Positions 1-4,961 of a stretch of 5,045 bases of DNA are shown one piece after another. The notes beneath the pieces are model-generated. The model made no database searches and was not told the origin of the DNA. It saw only the letters and a list, made by a program, of their open reading frames with translations. Both the position numbers and the translations under genes were made by a program. Location of the stretch: positions 1 to 5,045 of the forward strand of contig CAJTYV010000096.1 of NCBI GenBank assembly GCA_910584195.1, given 5' to 3'. Positions within the stretch are counted from its first letter, which is position 1; each line of letters starts with the position of its first letter. The stretch comes from an uncultured Ruminococcus sp. Its GTDB lineage: Bacteria > Bacillota > Clostridia > Oscillospirales > Ruminococcaceae.

Positions 1-77
1 TGCTTGTTAAGTCTTTCGGGCATAGCAATACCGCCCACCAAATCGCCGTTTTTTTTATTTGGTGGACGTATCTGCAT
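1..77 (-). CDS. Possible 5' end of an unrecognised ORF, cut by the window edge
   Basis: An open frame begins at an ATG at 77-75, immediately after an in-frame TAA, and runs 25 codons off the left edge without a stop. It starts MQIRPPNKKNGDLVGG and continues into IAMPERLNK. No ribosome binding site precedes this ATG; the bases just upstream are the AT-rich tail of the hairpin that closes the KTR gene. A second in-frame ATG at 23-21 is preceded by a G-rich stretch (GGTGGGCGG) that could be a poor Shine-Dalgarno, so the true start is uncertain. The segment lies on the same strand as the transporter genes. I do not recognise the family, and 25 codons are too few to exclude chance. It could equally be non-coding spacer or the start of the next gene of the mobile element. 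Confidence 0.3.
   Translation of the reverse strand, partial: MQIRPPNKKNGDLVGGIAMPERLNK
35..65. repeat. Inverted repeat, 9-bp arms around a T8 loop
   Basis: CCACCAAAT at 35-43 is the exact reverse complement of ATTTGGTGG at 57-65, with a 13-base spacer holding a run of eight T on the plus strand. The T run lies in the loop rather than after the stem, so this is not a standard rho-independent terminator in either direction. It lies inside the possible left-edge ORF. It could be an RNA hairpin, a protein-binding site, or chance; no function is assigned. Confidence 0.35.
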
Positions 78-97
78 TTAATTAAGTAAAATGCAGA
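71..97. repeat. Inverted repeat competing with the KTR terminator stem
   Basis: TCTGCATTT at 71-79 and AAATGCAGA at 89-97 are perfect 9-bp complements separated by 9 bases. The right arm overlaps the left arm of the larger hairpin at 91-146, so in a minus-strand transcript the two stems exclude each other. The distal arm also contains the ATG of the possible ORF at the left edge. The complementarity is seen directly; a regulatory role is inference. Confidence 0.45.
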
Positions 98-146
98 GCC
101 GATAAACTGTGGTTTCATTCATTCCACACATTCATCGGCTCTGCAT
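91..146 (-). terminator. Hairpin directly after the KTR gene, probable terminator
   Basis: ATGCAGAGCCGAT at 91-103 pairs perfectly with ATCGGCTCTGCAT at 134-146, giving a 13-bp stem. A further 5-bp inner stem (TGTGG at 108-112 with CCACA at 124-128) lies inside the loop. In the minus-strand transcript the stem begins at the base right after the KTR stop codon and is followed by TTTACTTAATT, a weak U-rich tract. It probably ends the permease-ATPase-KTR transcript or stabilises its 3' end. The T tract is poor, so termination may be partial. Confidence 0.6.
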
Positions 147-317
147 CTATGTGTCTGGCTCTGTGATGATAAATACTTGCATATTTTTTGCGTTAATTAT
201 CGTTTCCCGTTTACATTTTGGACAATAAAGCGGATAGTTTTTCAAAACAGTATCTTCCCTAAATTTGTTATGCGTCTTTTTTTTGCAAATCGGGCAATAT
301 ATCCACTCGTATTTCAT
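147..317 (-). CDS. Small cysteine-rich KTR-type zinc-ribbon protein
   Basis: This short gene encodes 56 residues starting MKYEWIYCPICKKKTH and ending in EPDT before a TAG stop. Two CxxC pairs (C8/C11 in YCPIC and C32/C35 in YCPKC), about 20 residues apart, suggest that one zinc ion is held in a rubredoxin-like or zinc-ribbon knuckle. The layout matches the 'cysteine-rich KTR' proteins commonly carried by Tn916/Tn1549-type elements; here the name-giving KTR tripeptide reads KTH. No signal peptide or membrane segment is seen, so it should be cytoplasmic. Its ATG overlaps the ATPase stop by four bases (ATGA), with only a weak GGCAGG ribosome site 11 bases upstream, which suggests translational coupling to the transporter. 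The molecular function of this family is not known to me. Recognition of the family is confident; any role in the transporter system is inference. Confidence 0.9.
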   Translation of the reverse strand: MKYEWIYCPICKKKTHNKFREDTVLKNYPLYCPKCKRETIINAKNMQVFIITEPDT

Positions 318-943
318 ATTTGAAGCAACCTGCCTTTTTTTAACTTAAAAACGGTATCTGCTTGTTTTACAAGGTCGTTGGAGTGGGTAACAATAATTAC
401 GCATTTATTCATCTGATGGGCGCAATTTTTCAAAATCCCCGTAATTTCTGCGGCAGTATCTTTGTCTAAATTTCCCGTTGGTTCATCCGCTAAAATAACA
501 GGGGCATTCGATACCAGTGTACGGGCGATTGCCACACGCTGCTGCTGTCCTCCCGACAGTTTCATTACATTTCGTTTTGCTTCATCCTCCGTCAATCCAA
601 GCTGCTTTAATATTGGCAGGGCGTCCTGTTTTGCAGTCAATTTTACGTTTTCAATCGGCGTCATATAATCAATAAGATTGTAATTCTGGAATATGACAGA
701 AACATGATTGCGCCTATGGTATTCAAGTCCCTGCTCCGATATATCCCTGTCATGAAACATAATTTTTCCTTCCTGTGGAATATCAAGACCGCCTATCAAT
801 GATAACAGGGTCGTTTTCCCAGAACCAGATGCACCAAGTATCGCATACATTTTTCCTGTTTCAAATTGAGTTGTGATATGTTCTAAGACCTTTGAGCCTT
901 TTTCATATTGATATGTTACGTTTTCACATGTTAGCGTTGTCAT
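314..943 (-). CDS. ABC transporter ATP-binding protein, MacB/LolD/SalX type
   Basis: A 209-residue cytoplasmic ATPase that should power the FtsX-type permease encoded just upstream. All catalytic motifs are present and intact: Walker A GASGSGKT (37-44), Q-loop Q86 in VIFQNYN, signature LSGGQ (129-133), Walker B VILADEP with catalytic E154, D-loop NLD (158-160) and switch histidine H187 in VTHS. The segment NLIDYMTPIENV after the Q-loop and ADEPTGNLD are typical of the MacB/LolD/BceA/Vex group, which works with permeases that have large extracellular domains. Length is at the short end of the family, as in LolD and Vex2 (about 210-230 residues). The start ATG has an AGGAGG site 8 bases upstream and lies 12 bases after the permease stop, so the two are co-transcribed. 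The stop overlaps the KTR start by four bases. The family is certain; the substrate is unknown. Confidence 0.96.
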   Translation of the reverse strand: MTTLTCENVTYQYEKGSKVLEHITTQFETGKMYAILGASGSGKTTLLSLIGGLDIPQEGKIMFHDRDISEQGLEYHRRNHVSVIFQNYNLIDYMTPIENVKLTAKQDALPILKQLGLTEDEAKRNVMKLSGGQQQRVAIARTLVSNAPVILADEPTGNLDKDTAAEITGILKNCAHQMNKCVIIVTHSNDLVKQADTVFKLKKGRLLQI

Positions 944-955
944 CTTTTTCTCCTC

Positions 956-2389
956 CTAACTCATGCGGGATAAAATTTCACGCGGCTTCAAACGCATGAC
1001 CGCAATAGACGATATCATAACAGATACAATGATAATTACAAATCCAACAAGATATAACTGTAATAAATTTTCTATGCTTACAGAAACTTCAATATCCGTT
1101 TCCAAATAATCTGTATTTTCTGCACCGCTCAATTCTATATTGTCTACACCTCCTAATGCTGTACTTTCAAACGATTCTATCACAATGTCATCTTGCTGCA
1201 CGTCATTCGGTTCTTCTATTTTATTCTGTATATCCTGCTGTAAAAGCACATCGGCGATACGGTTTGAAACCATATTACTTGTAAAAAAGGAAATCCCAAA
1301 AGCAACGATTGCAATCAGCAATACTTCTGTCAGATATTGCCCTATAATGTCTGTCTTTTTTATGCCAAGCGAGAGGAACACACCTGTTTCACGGACACGT
1401 GATTTTCCCCATAGAGTAAGAATAAGCGATAAGATTACAACGCTGACAAGGATAGCCGCAATCAGCAGACCTATCACCAGTTTATCCATACTTTCCAGAG
1501 AGGAAGCCGTATTTTCATAAGTTTCATTGTCCGTATCAATCGTAAATCCATCCTCTTTAAATCCAGGCGTCTTTTTCACTTTTTCGATAATTTCATCCAT
1601 TTCTTCTGGGTCGTTTATGGTAATTGAAACTTCTGAAAATCCCTGAACTGCAGGGGTGTTCTCGATAAGAATTGCCGACGCTATATCTATAAACACCCGA
1701 TTCTGTATTTTATTATAGCCCTCTATATTCTTGCCGATTTTTTCTGTTTCCATTGCTGTAAACAATCCAACGATTTCCAGTGTCATGCTGCGCCCATCCA
1801 TAGACCTCGTTTTCAGCATATCGCCTATCCCTAAGCCATTTTTATCAGCCAAATCTTTACAAATAATTGCTTTCCCCGTATCTTTTTCTGTAATATGCCT
1901 GCCTTCCGTTAGTTTGACAACGCCATTTGTAAACAAATTGTGTTCTTCGGAACGCCATAGACTTACCGTAGTCGTGCTATTCCCTAATTCTTCCTCCAAA
2001 GGAATTGTCCCCTTGAAAAAAGACAACTGTTCAAAATCCAGTAATGTTTCATCAAATGCATCGCAATATTTCACTCCTGCTATATCACGGATATTTTTCA
2101 CCATATCAGAGGATAACTGCTCTGTGGAATACATGATATATCCAGTCCCTCCACTTTCATCCTCGTCCGATTCTTTATGCAGATAGGGGTTATTATCTGT
2201 GTAGTCCGTCCAGACATGAAAAGAACCGCCAAGGCTTTGACGCAGATTTTGCTGTGCTTGTTTTGTAGCTTTCCCGATAGACAATCCCGACAAGACAAAG
2301 GTTGCCATAATAAGCAATATACAAAAAAGCACTATGCTTTTCCCTTTTTTTCGAGTAACATATAACATTGCCCGTTTTAAAAAATTCAT
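956..2389 (-). CDS. FtsX/MacB-type ABC transporter permease (Vex-like exporter)
   Basis: A 477-residue membrane protein with the four-helix layout of FtsX/MacB permeases. TM1 is near residues 18-38, a large extracellular domain spans about 39-300, and TM2 (303-327), TM3 (350-372) and TM4 (443-467) follow. The intracellular stretch RVRETGVFLSLGIKKTDIIG between TM2 and TM3 is the usual FtsX coupling region, and the tail KPREILSRMS is typical of Vex-like permeases. Such proteins normally dimerise and work with a MacB/LolD-type ATPase, here the next gene, to move peptides, drugs or lipids or to signal mechanically; the substrate is unknown. Residues 373-440, predicted extracellular, are strongly acidic (17 D/E against 2 K/R) and longer than a simple TM3-TM4 link. 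The start ATG follows GGAGG by 7 bases. A separate promoter and an upstream terminator set it apart from the kinase gene. Confidence 0.94.
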   Translation of the reverse strand: MNFLKRAMLYVTRKKGKSIVLFCILLIMATFVLSGLSIGKATKQAQQNLRQSLGGSFHVWTDYTDNNPYLHKESDEDESGGTGYIMYSTEQLSSDMVKNIRDIAGVKYCDAFDETLLDFEQLSFFKGTIPLEEELGNSTTTVSLWRSEEHNLFTNGVVKLTEGRHITEKDTGKAIICKDLADKNGLGIGDMLKTRSMDGRSMTLEIVGLFTAMETEKIGKNIEGYNKIQNRVFIDIASAILIENTPAVQGFSEVSITINDPEEMDEIIEKVKKTPGFKEDGFTIDTDNETYENTASSLESMDKLVIGLLIAAILVSVVILSLILTLWGKSRVRETGVFLSLGIKKTDIIGQYLTEVLLIAIVAFGISFFTSNMVSNRIADVLLQQDIQNKIEEPNDVQQDDIVIESFESTALGGVDNIELSGAENTDYLETDIEVSVSIENLLQLYLVGFVIIIVSVMISSIAVMRLKPREILSRMS

Positions 2390-2396
2390 ATTGATA

Positions 2397-2401
2397 CCTC
2401 C
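2397..2401 (-). promoter_or_regulatory. Ribosome binding site of the permease gene
   Basis: GGAGG on the minus strand, 7 bases before the ATG at 2389. It is a perfect core Shine-Dalgarno at good spacing and fixes the permease start at residue MNFLKR. Confidence 0.8.
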
Positions 2402-2422
2402 GTTTTTTATTTTTTGAACACA

Positions 2423-2461
2423 ATATTAAAATAACATTCCTATATGGAACGTATATGGAAT
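2423..2461 (-). promoter_or_regulatory. Candidate activated promoter of the transporter unit with tandem regulator sites
   Basis: Read on the minus strand, TTCCATATA occurs twice (plus-strand 2452-2460 and 2441-2449) at exactly 11-bp spacing, the spacing of PhoB/OmpR-class tandem half-sites. A good -10 box, TAATAT (2423-2428), follows the second repeat by 12 bases. At a 17-base spacer the -35 position reads CGTTCC, far from TTGACA and covered by the repeats. A weak -35 overlapped by direct repeats is typical of promoters that need a response regulator for activation. A start site about 7 bases after the -10 would give a leader of roughly 27 bases. The repeats are seen directly; binding by the neighbouring response regulator is inference. 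Confidence 0.6.
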
Positions 2462-2490
2462 ATCTGTGAAAAATAAACGGAAGAAAAAAA

Positions 2491-2515
2491 TCCTCCGAAA
2501 CATCGGAGGGTTTTT
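2491..2515. terminator. Rho-independent terminator after the kinase gene, probably bidirectional
   Basis: CCTCCGA at 2492-2498 pairs with TCGGAGG at 2503-2509 around a 4-base loop. In the minus-strand transcript the GC-rich stem is followed by ATTTTTTT, and on the plus strand by GTTTTT. It begins 8 bases after the kinase stop codon (TGA at 2520-2518). It should end the regulator-kinase transcript before the transporter promoter and could also stop antisense transcription coming from the transporter side. Confidence 0.88.
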
Positions 2516-2517
2516 CA

Positions 2518-3639
2518 TCATAAATATATAGTAAAACACATTCTTTGCGGATTGTCTTTCGCTTGAAATGTATATGGAATAGAAAGTGCAGAAAAAATAG
2601 TGTCCACAATATACAAGCCTAAGCCATTTCCTCCTTGCTCTCTGCTTCTTGCATAATCAAGACGGTAAAATGGCTCAAACAACCGGGGGATTTCGGATTG
2701 CCGAACAGGGACACATTCATTTTCAACAACAAGATTTCTGCCATCCATAGAAACAGAAATCAGCTTCCCGCTTTCTGTATATGCAACTGCATTTGCAAGA
2801 ATATTAGAAACTGCCTTTTCAAATAAGGAAATGGGTATACTGACTGTAAAATGCTGTGGCAGGCAGACAGAAAAATTTATCTCGTTTGCAGCGGCAATCA
2901 GTTTATATGGCTCACAAAGGTTTGTGAGCAGTTCTGGCAAATTTATTTCGGTCGGTTTTTCTTCATTTGTAATATTCATTTTGGATGTTTCTAAAATTTC
3001 ATGTATCATCTCGGAAAGCTGTTCTGTTATTTCTTTGCACTCTGGCAGATATACGTCATAGTCTTGATATTTTCCTACTCCAAGTATCATATTTTCAAGA
3101 GTGGCGTTTAAAGCAGTAACAGGCGTTTTTAATTCGTGGGAAGCCGCACGTAAAAAATCTATTTTCAATTTCTCGCTTTCCTGCACATACTTTTTTTCTA
3201 ATTCAAGATTATGGATTGCCTTCAGCAAATTCCTATAAAGGCTATTGATATTCTCTGCCAAATCTTCAATTTCATCTCCCGAAGTTACAGAACATATCGC
3301 AGATTTATCCATTTTTGTCATGCGCTGCGCTGTTTCTGATAAATGACAAATATTTCGTGTTATGCTTCTGGAAAAAAGTGCAGCACAGACAATGGCAATC
3401 ACGATACAACAGGAAACAGAAACAGGCAGGGCACGTTTTATCGTAAATGTTACAAACTGTGAGGCATCTACGTCCGTACTGACGAAAAATCCGTCCAGTT
3501 CCATTCCTTTCTCGCCAACAAGCCCTAAAGATATTTGCGGGGCAAGAACATACATGATGCCATGTGCAGTTATTACAATAAATATCAAGACGCTCAATGT
3601 ATATAAAAATGTTTTAGGAAATATTTTTATTCGTGCCAT
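2518..3639 (-). CDS. Membrane sensor histidine kinase
   Basis: A 373-residue two-component sensor. TM1 (about 10-32) and TM2 (about 70-90) enclose an extracellular loop of only about 37 residues, followed by a HAMP-like linker (91-145), a HisKA domain with phospho-accepting H168 in ASHELKTP, and a HATPase_c domain. That domain shows an N-box (SNILANAVAYT, N279 and N283), an F-box LFEPFYRLD (320-328) and a G2 box GGNGLGLYIV (336-345). The G1 box is degenerate: VVENECVPV stands where DxGxG is usual. I start at the ATG at 3639 (MARIKIF), which has GAGG 9 bases upstream and lies one base after the regulator stop; an upstream in-frame start would add 9 residues without a better site. It should phosphorylate the regulator encoded just before it. 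The signal is unknown; the small loop suggests sensing within the membrane or through a partner. Confidence 0.95.
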   Translation of the reverse strand: MARIKIFPKTFLYTLSVLIFIVITAHGIMYVLAPQISLGLVGEKGMELDGFFVSTDVDASQFVTFTIKRALPVSVSCCIVIAIVCAALFSRSITRNICHLSETAQRMTKMDKSAICSVTSGDEIEDLAENINSLYRNLLKAIHNLELEKKYVQESEKLKIDFLRAASHELKTPVTALNATLENMILGVGKYQDYDVYLPECKEITEQLSEMIHEILETSKMNITNEEKPTEINLPELLTNLCEPYKLIAAANEINFSVCLPQHFTVSIPISLFEKAVSNILANAVAYTESGKLISVSMDGRNLVVENECVPVRQSEIPRLFEPFYRLDYARSREQGGNGLGLYIVDTIFSALSIPYTFQAKDNPQRMCFTIYL

Positions 3640-3640
3640 A

Positions 3641-4303
3641 TTAGTCCACCTCATATTTATATCCAATTCCTTTTACAGTAACAATGCAGTCAAGATGCAG
3701 TTTTTTTCGCAGGTTTTTTATATAAGTATCTACTGTCCTGTCAATAATAGGATGGCTGTCGCCCCATAAATCGTCAAGTATCTGGGAACGGGTCAGAACC
3801 AGTCCTTTATGCTCCACAAACAATTTCAGCAAGTCAATCTCTTTTGGAGTAACGTCGATTTTTCCATTGTCATCTTTTGCTGTATAACCTAAAAAATCTA
3901 CAATTACATTTCCAAATTCGATTGTATCTGGCAAAATCCCCTTTCCGCTTCTTCTTAAAAGTGCAGTAATGCGCCGCCCTAACAAAATCATGGAAAAGGG
4001 TTTTACGATATAGTCATCTGCCTGTCCGTCAAAGCTGGAAACTTGTGTATATTCGTCCCCTATTGCTGTTAGCATAAGTATCGGGACAGAACTTTTTTCT
4101 CTGATTTCATGCAAAACAGAAAGCCCCGATATTTTTGGAAGCATAATGTCAAGTACAATTAAGTCAATCCTGCTATTGCTAAAACATTGCAGCGCAGATT
4201 CCCCGTCATATGCAGGAATTAATTTGTGTCCCGCTAATTTCAAATACTCGCAAATCGCTTCATTTGTTTTTCGGTCATCTTCAACAATAAGTAATGTCGC
4301 CAT
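3641..4303 (-). CDS. OmpR/PhoB-family response regulator
   Basis: A 220-residue cytoplasmic DNA-binding regulator. The receiver domain (about 1-117) has the acidic pair D9/D10, phospho-acceptor D52 in LIVLDIMLP, switch T79 and K101 in YIVKPF. A winged-helix output domain follows (about 128-220), with recognition helix DRTVDTYIKNLRKKL (188-202) and the usual GIGYKYE wing. I choose the ATG at 4303 (MATLLIVEDD) because AGAGG lies 8 bases upstream. A GTG at 4312 would add three residues but sits on the ribosome site itself. The TAA stop is one base from the kinase start, so the pair is translated together. The tandem 11-bp-spaced motifs before the permease and the related block before this gene are its likely targets; that link is inference. 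Domain length and motifs are normal for the family. Confidence 0.96.
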   Translation of the reverse strand: MATLLIVEDDRKTNEAICEYLKLAGHKLIPAYDGESALQCFSNSRIDLIVLDIMLPKISGLSVLHEIREKSSVPILMLTAIGDEYTQVSSFDGQADDYIVKPFSMILLGRRITALLRRSGKGILPDTIEFGNVIVDFLGYTAKDDNGKIDVTPKEIDLLKLFVEHKGLVLTRSQILDDLWGDSHPIIDRTVDTYIKNLRKKLHLDCIVTVKGIGYKYEVD

Positions 4304-4333
4304 ATAAATCACCTCTTTTTTCAGTTTAACACA

Positions 4334-4356
4334 CCAATATGGAGCGAATGTGAAAT
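4334..4356 (-). promoter_or_regulatory. Candidate response-regulator site upstream of the regulator gene
   Basis: This 23-base block matches the transporter-promoter block at 2439-2461 at 18 of 23 positions. Its core on the minus strand is CGCTCCATATTGG, against CGTTCCATATAGG there. The TATGGA half-site on the plus strand (4338-4343) is followed at 11-bp spacing by TGTGAA, a poorer copy. It lies 31 bases before the regulator ATG and downstream of the best -10 box, which would favour autorepression if the regulator binds there. Similarity is seen directly; function is inferred. Confidence 0.45.
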
Positions 4357-4394
4357 TTTAGAAAGAACATCCATTTATGTGCTAATTTACATCT

Positions 4395-4423
4395 ATTATA
4401 ACCGCTTATATAAATAGCAACAA
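4395..4423 (-). promoter_or_regulatory. Candidate promoter of the regulator-kinase operon
   Basis: On the minus strand TTGTTG (plus 4418-4423) and a perfect TATAAT (plus 4395-4400) are separated by 17 bases. The -35 box matches consensus at three of six bases. The expected start site is about 80 bases before the regulator ATG. In AT-rich DNA such matches occur by chance, so this is the best candidate rather than a proven promoter. Confidence 0.5.
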
Positions 4424-4448
4424 TTATGTAAATAGGATTTTTCCTCTC

Positions 4449-4477
4449 TTGTAATAGGAGATAAAATCTCTTATAAC
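4449..4477 (+). promoter_or_regulatory. Candidate promoter of the XRE regulator gene
   Basis: TTGTAA at 4449-4454 and TATAAC at 4472-4477 are separated by 17 bases, matching consensus at 4/6 and 5/6 positions. It faces away from the minus-strand candidate promoter, with 25 bases between the two -35 boxes. The leader to the ATG at 4561 would be about 75 bases. A palindrome covers its -10 box. Confidence 0.5.
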
Positions 4478-4486
4478 CAGAGATTT
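4464..4486. promoter_or_regulatory. Palindrome over the XRE -10 box, candidate operator
   Basis: AAATCTC at 4464-4470 and GAGATTT at 4480-4486 are perfect 7-bp complements around 9 bases that contain the candidate -10 box. Dyads of this size over a promoter are typical binding sites for dimeric XRE repressors, so autoregulation by the gene at 4561 is plausible. No binding evidence is available from sequence alone. Confidence 0.4.
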
Positions 4487-4511
4487 CACATCGTTTAATA
4501 GGATACCACAC

Positions 4512-4544
4512 CTCTGTAAAATATAAGGGTAAAAATTTTCAGAG
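4512..4544 (+). other. Possible 5' leader hairpin before the XRE gene
   Basis: CTCTG (4512-4516) plus AAAAT (4518-4522) pair with ATTTT (4535-4539) plus CAGAG (4540-4544), leaving one bulged T. The loop is 12 bases. The stem ends three bases before the AGGCGGTG ribosome site. It is AT-rich and may be weak. Confidence 0.25.
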
Positions 4545-4547
4545 TAC

Positions 4548-4555
4548 AGGCGGTG
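4548..4555 (+). promoter_or_regulatory. Ribosome binding site of the XRE gene
   Basis: AGGCGGTG matches the ideal AGGAGGTG at seven of eight bases and lies 5 bases before the ATG at 4561, which supports that start. Confidence 0.75.
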
Positions 4556-4560
4556 AACGA

Positions 4561-4920
4561 ATGGACAAAAGAAACAACGATTTTGACTTTGATTTCAGAC
4601 CGTTAGGACTGGCAATCAAAAAAGCCCGTAAAGCTCAAGGCGTGACCAGAGAACAGCTTGCGGAGATTATTGATTATAATCCCAGACATCTTCAAGCTGT
4701 TGAAAATGAGGGGCAGTATCCAAGCATAGAGCTGTTTCTTCAACTTATCACAATGTTTGATGTATCAGTTGACGAACATATACATACTGAGGAAAAAGCA
4801 AAGAAAAGTTCTATCCGAAGACGTTTGGATGCTATGCTTGACCGACTGGATGACAAAGAACTGTCCGTTGTCGAAGCAACTGTAAACGGGCTATGTAAAG
4901 CAAAAGAGCCAGAGGATTGA
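4561..4920 (+). CDS. XRE-family helix-turn-helix transcriptional regulator
   Basis: A 119-residue cytoplasmic DNA-binding protein. Residues 15-72 form a Cro/C1-type HTH: LGLAIKKARKAQGVTREQLAE gives the first helices, the recognition helix is near NPRHLQAVENE, and SIELFLQLITMFDVSVDEH closes the fold. The N-terminus is short and acidic (NNDFDFDF). Residues 78-119 are charged and probably helical (SSIRRRLDAMLDRLDDKELSVVEATVNGL), likely a dimerisation tail; no protease or metabolite domain is seen. It is the only plus-strand gene, divergent from the regulator-kinase operon and convergent with the partial hydrolase. Similar XRE proteins are common accessory genes on Tn1549-like elements. It may control its own promoter through the palindrome at 4464-4486 and perhaps the divergent operon; that is inference. 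Base composition is AT-rich like the cargo genes, not like the hydrolase end. Confidence 0.93.
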   Translation: MDKRNNDFDFDFRPLGLAIKKARKAQGVTREQLAEIIDYNPRHLQAVENEGQYPSIELFLQLITMFDVSVDEHIHTEEKAKKSSIRRRLDAMLDRLDDKELSVVEATVNGLCKAKEPED

Positions 4921-4939
4921 CCTCTGGTTTCCTTTTGCT
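4899..4939. terminator. Long hairpin between convergent genes, probable bidirectional terminator
   Basis: AGCAAAAG (4899-4906) pairs with CTTTTGCT (4932-4939), and inside it CCAGAGG (4909-4915) pairs with CCTCTGG (4921-4927) around ATTGA. The stem therefore spans the last codons and TGA stop of the XRE gene. For the plus strand the inner stem is followed by TTTCCTTTTG; for the minus strand by CTCTTTTGCTTT. It can serve both the XRE gene and the hydrolase arriving from the right. Confidence 0.75.
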
Positions 4940-4941
4940 CC

Positions 4942-4961
4942 GCCCAACTAATAGTTTGGGC
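4942..4961. repeat. Short inverted repeat over the hydrolase stop codon
   Basis: GCCCAA (4942-4947) and TTGGGC (4956-4961) are perfect complements, extended inward by CT and AG with one bulged base. The stem encloses the TAG stop of the partial hydrolase gene. With the larger hairpin further downstream it forms a double 3' structure. It may be chance constrained by coding sequence. Confidence 0.4.

Noticed and set aside
1140..1520. 126-codon plus-strand frame inside the permease
   Set aside because: Antisense shadow of the permease, serine/threonine/isoleucine-rich as expected for the complement of such a gene.
1731..2186. 151-codon plus-strand frame inside the permease
   Set aside because: Antisense shadow of the well-supported permease; no ribosome site or domain.
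2193..2609. 138-codon minus-strand frame across the kinase-permease junction
   Set aside because: It overlaps the kinase 3' end, the terminator and the permease 5' end in another frame; no ribosome site and no family resemblance.
3362..3769. 135-codon plus-strand frame across the kinase and regulator junction
   Set aside because: Antisense to two strongly supported genes and lacks any recognisable motif.
4348..4491. 9-bp inverted repeat ATGTGAAAT (4348-4356) and ATTTCACAT (4483-4491) in the divergent intergenic region
   Set aside because: 127 bases apart in AT-rich DNA and short enough to be chance; noted only because the left copy falls inside the candidate regulator site.
4326..4511. 61-codon minus-strand frame upstream of the response regulator
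   Set aside because: Its GTG start has the AGAGG directly adjacent, leaving no proper spacing. It spans both candidate promoters and the composition is that of AT-rich spacer.
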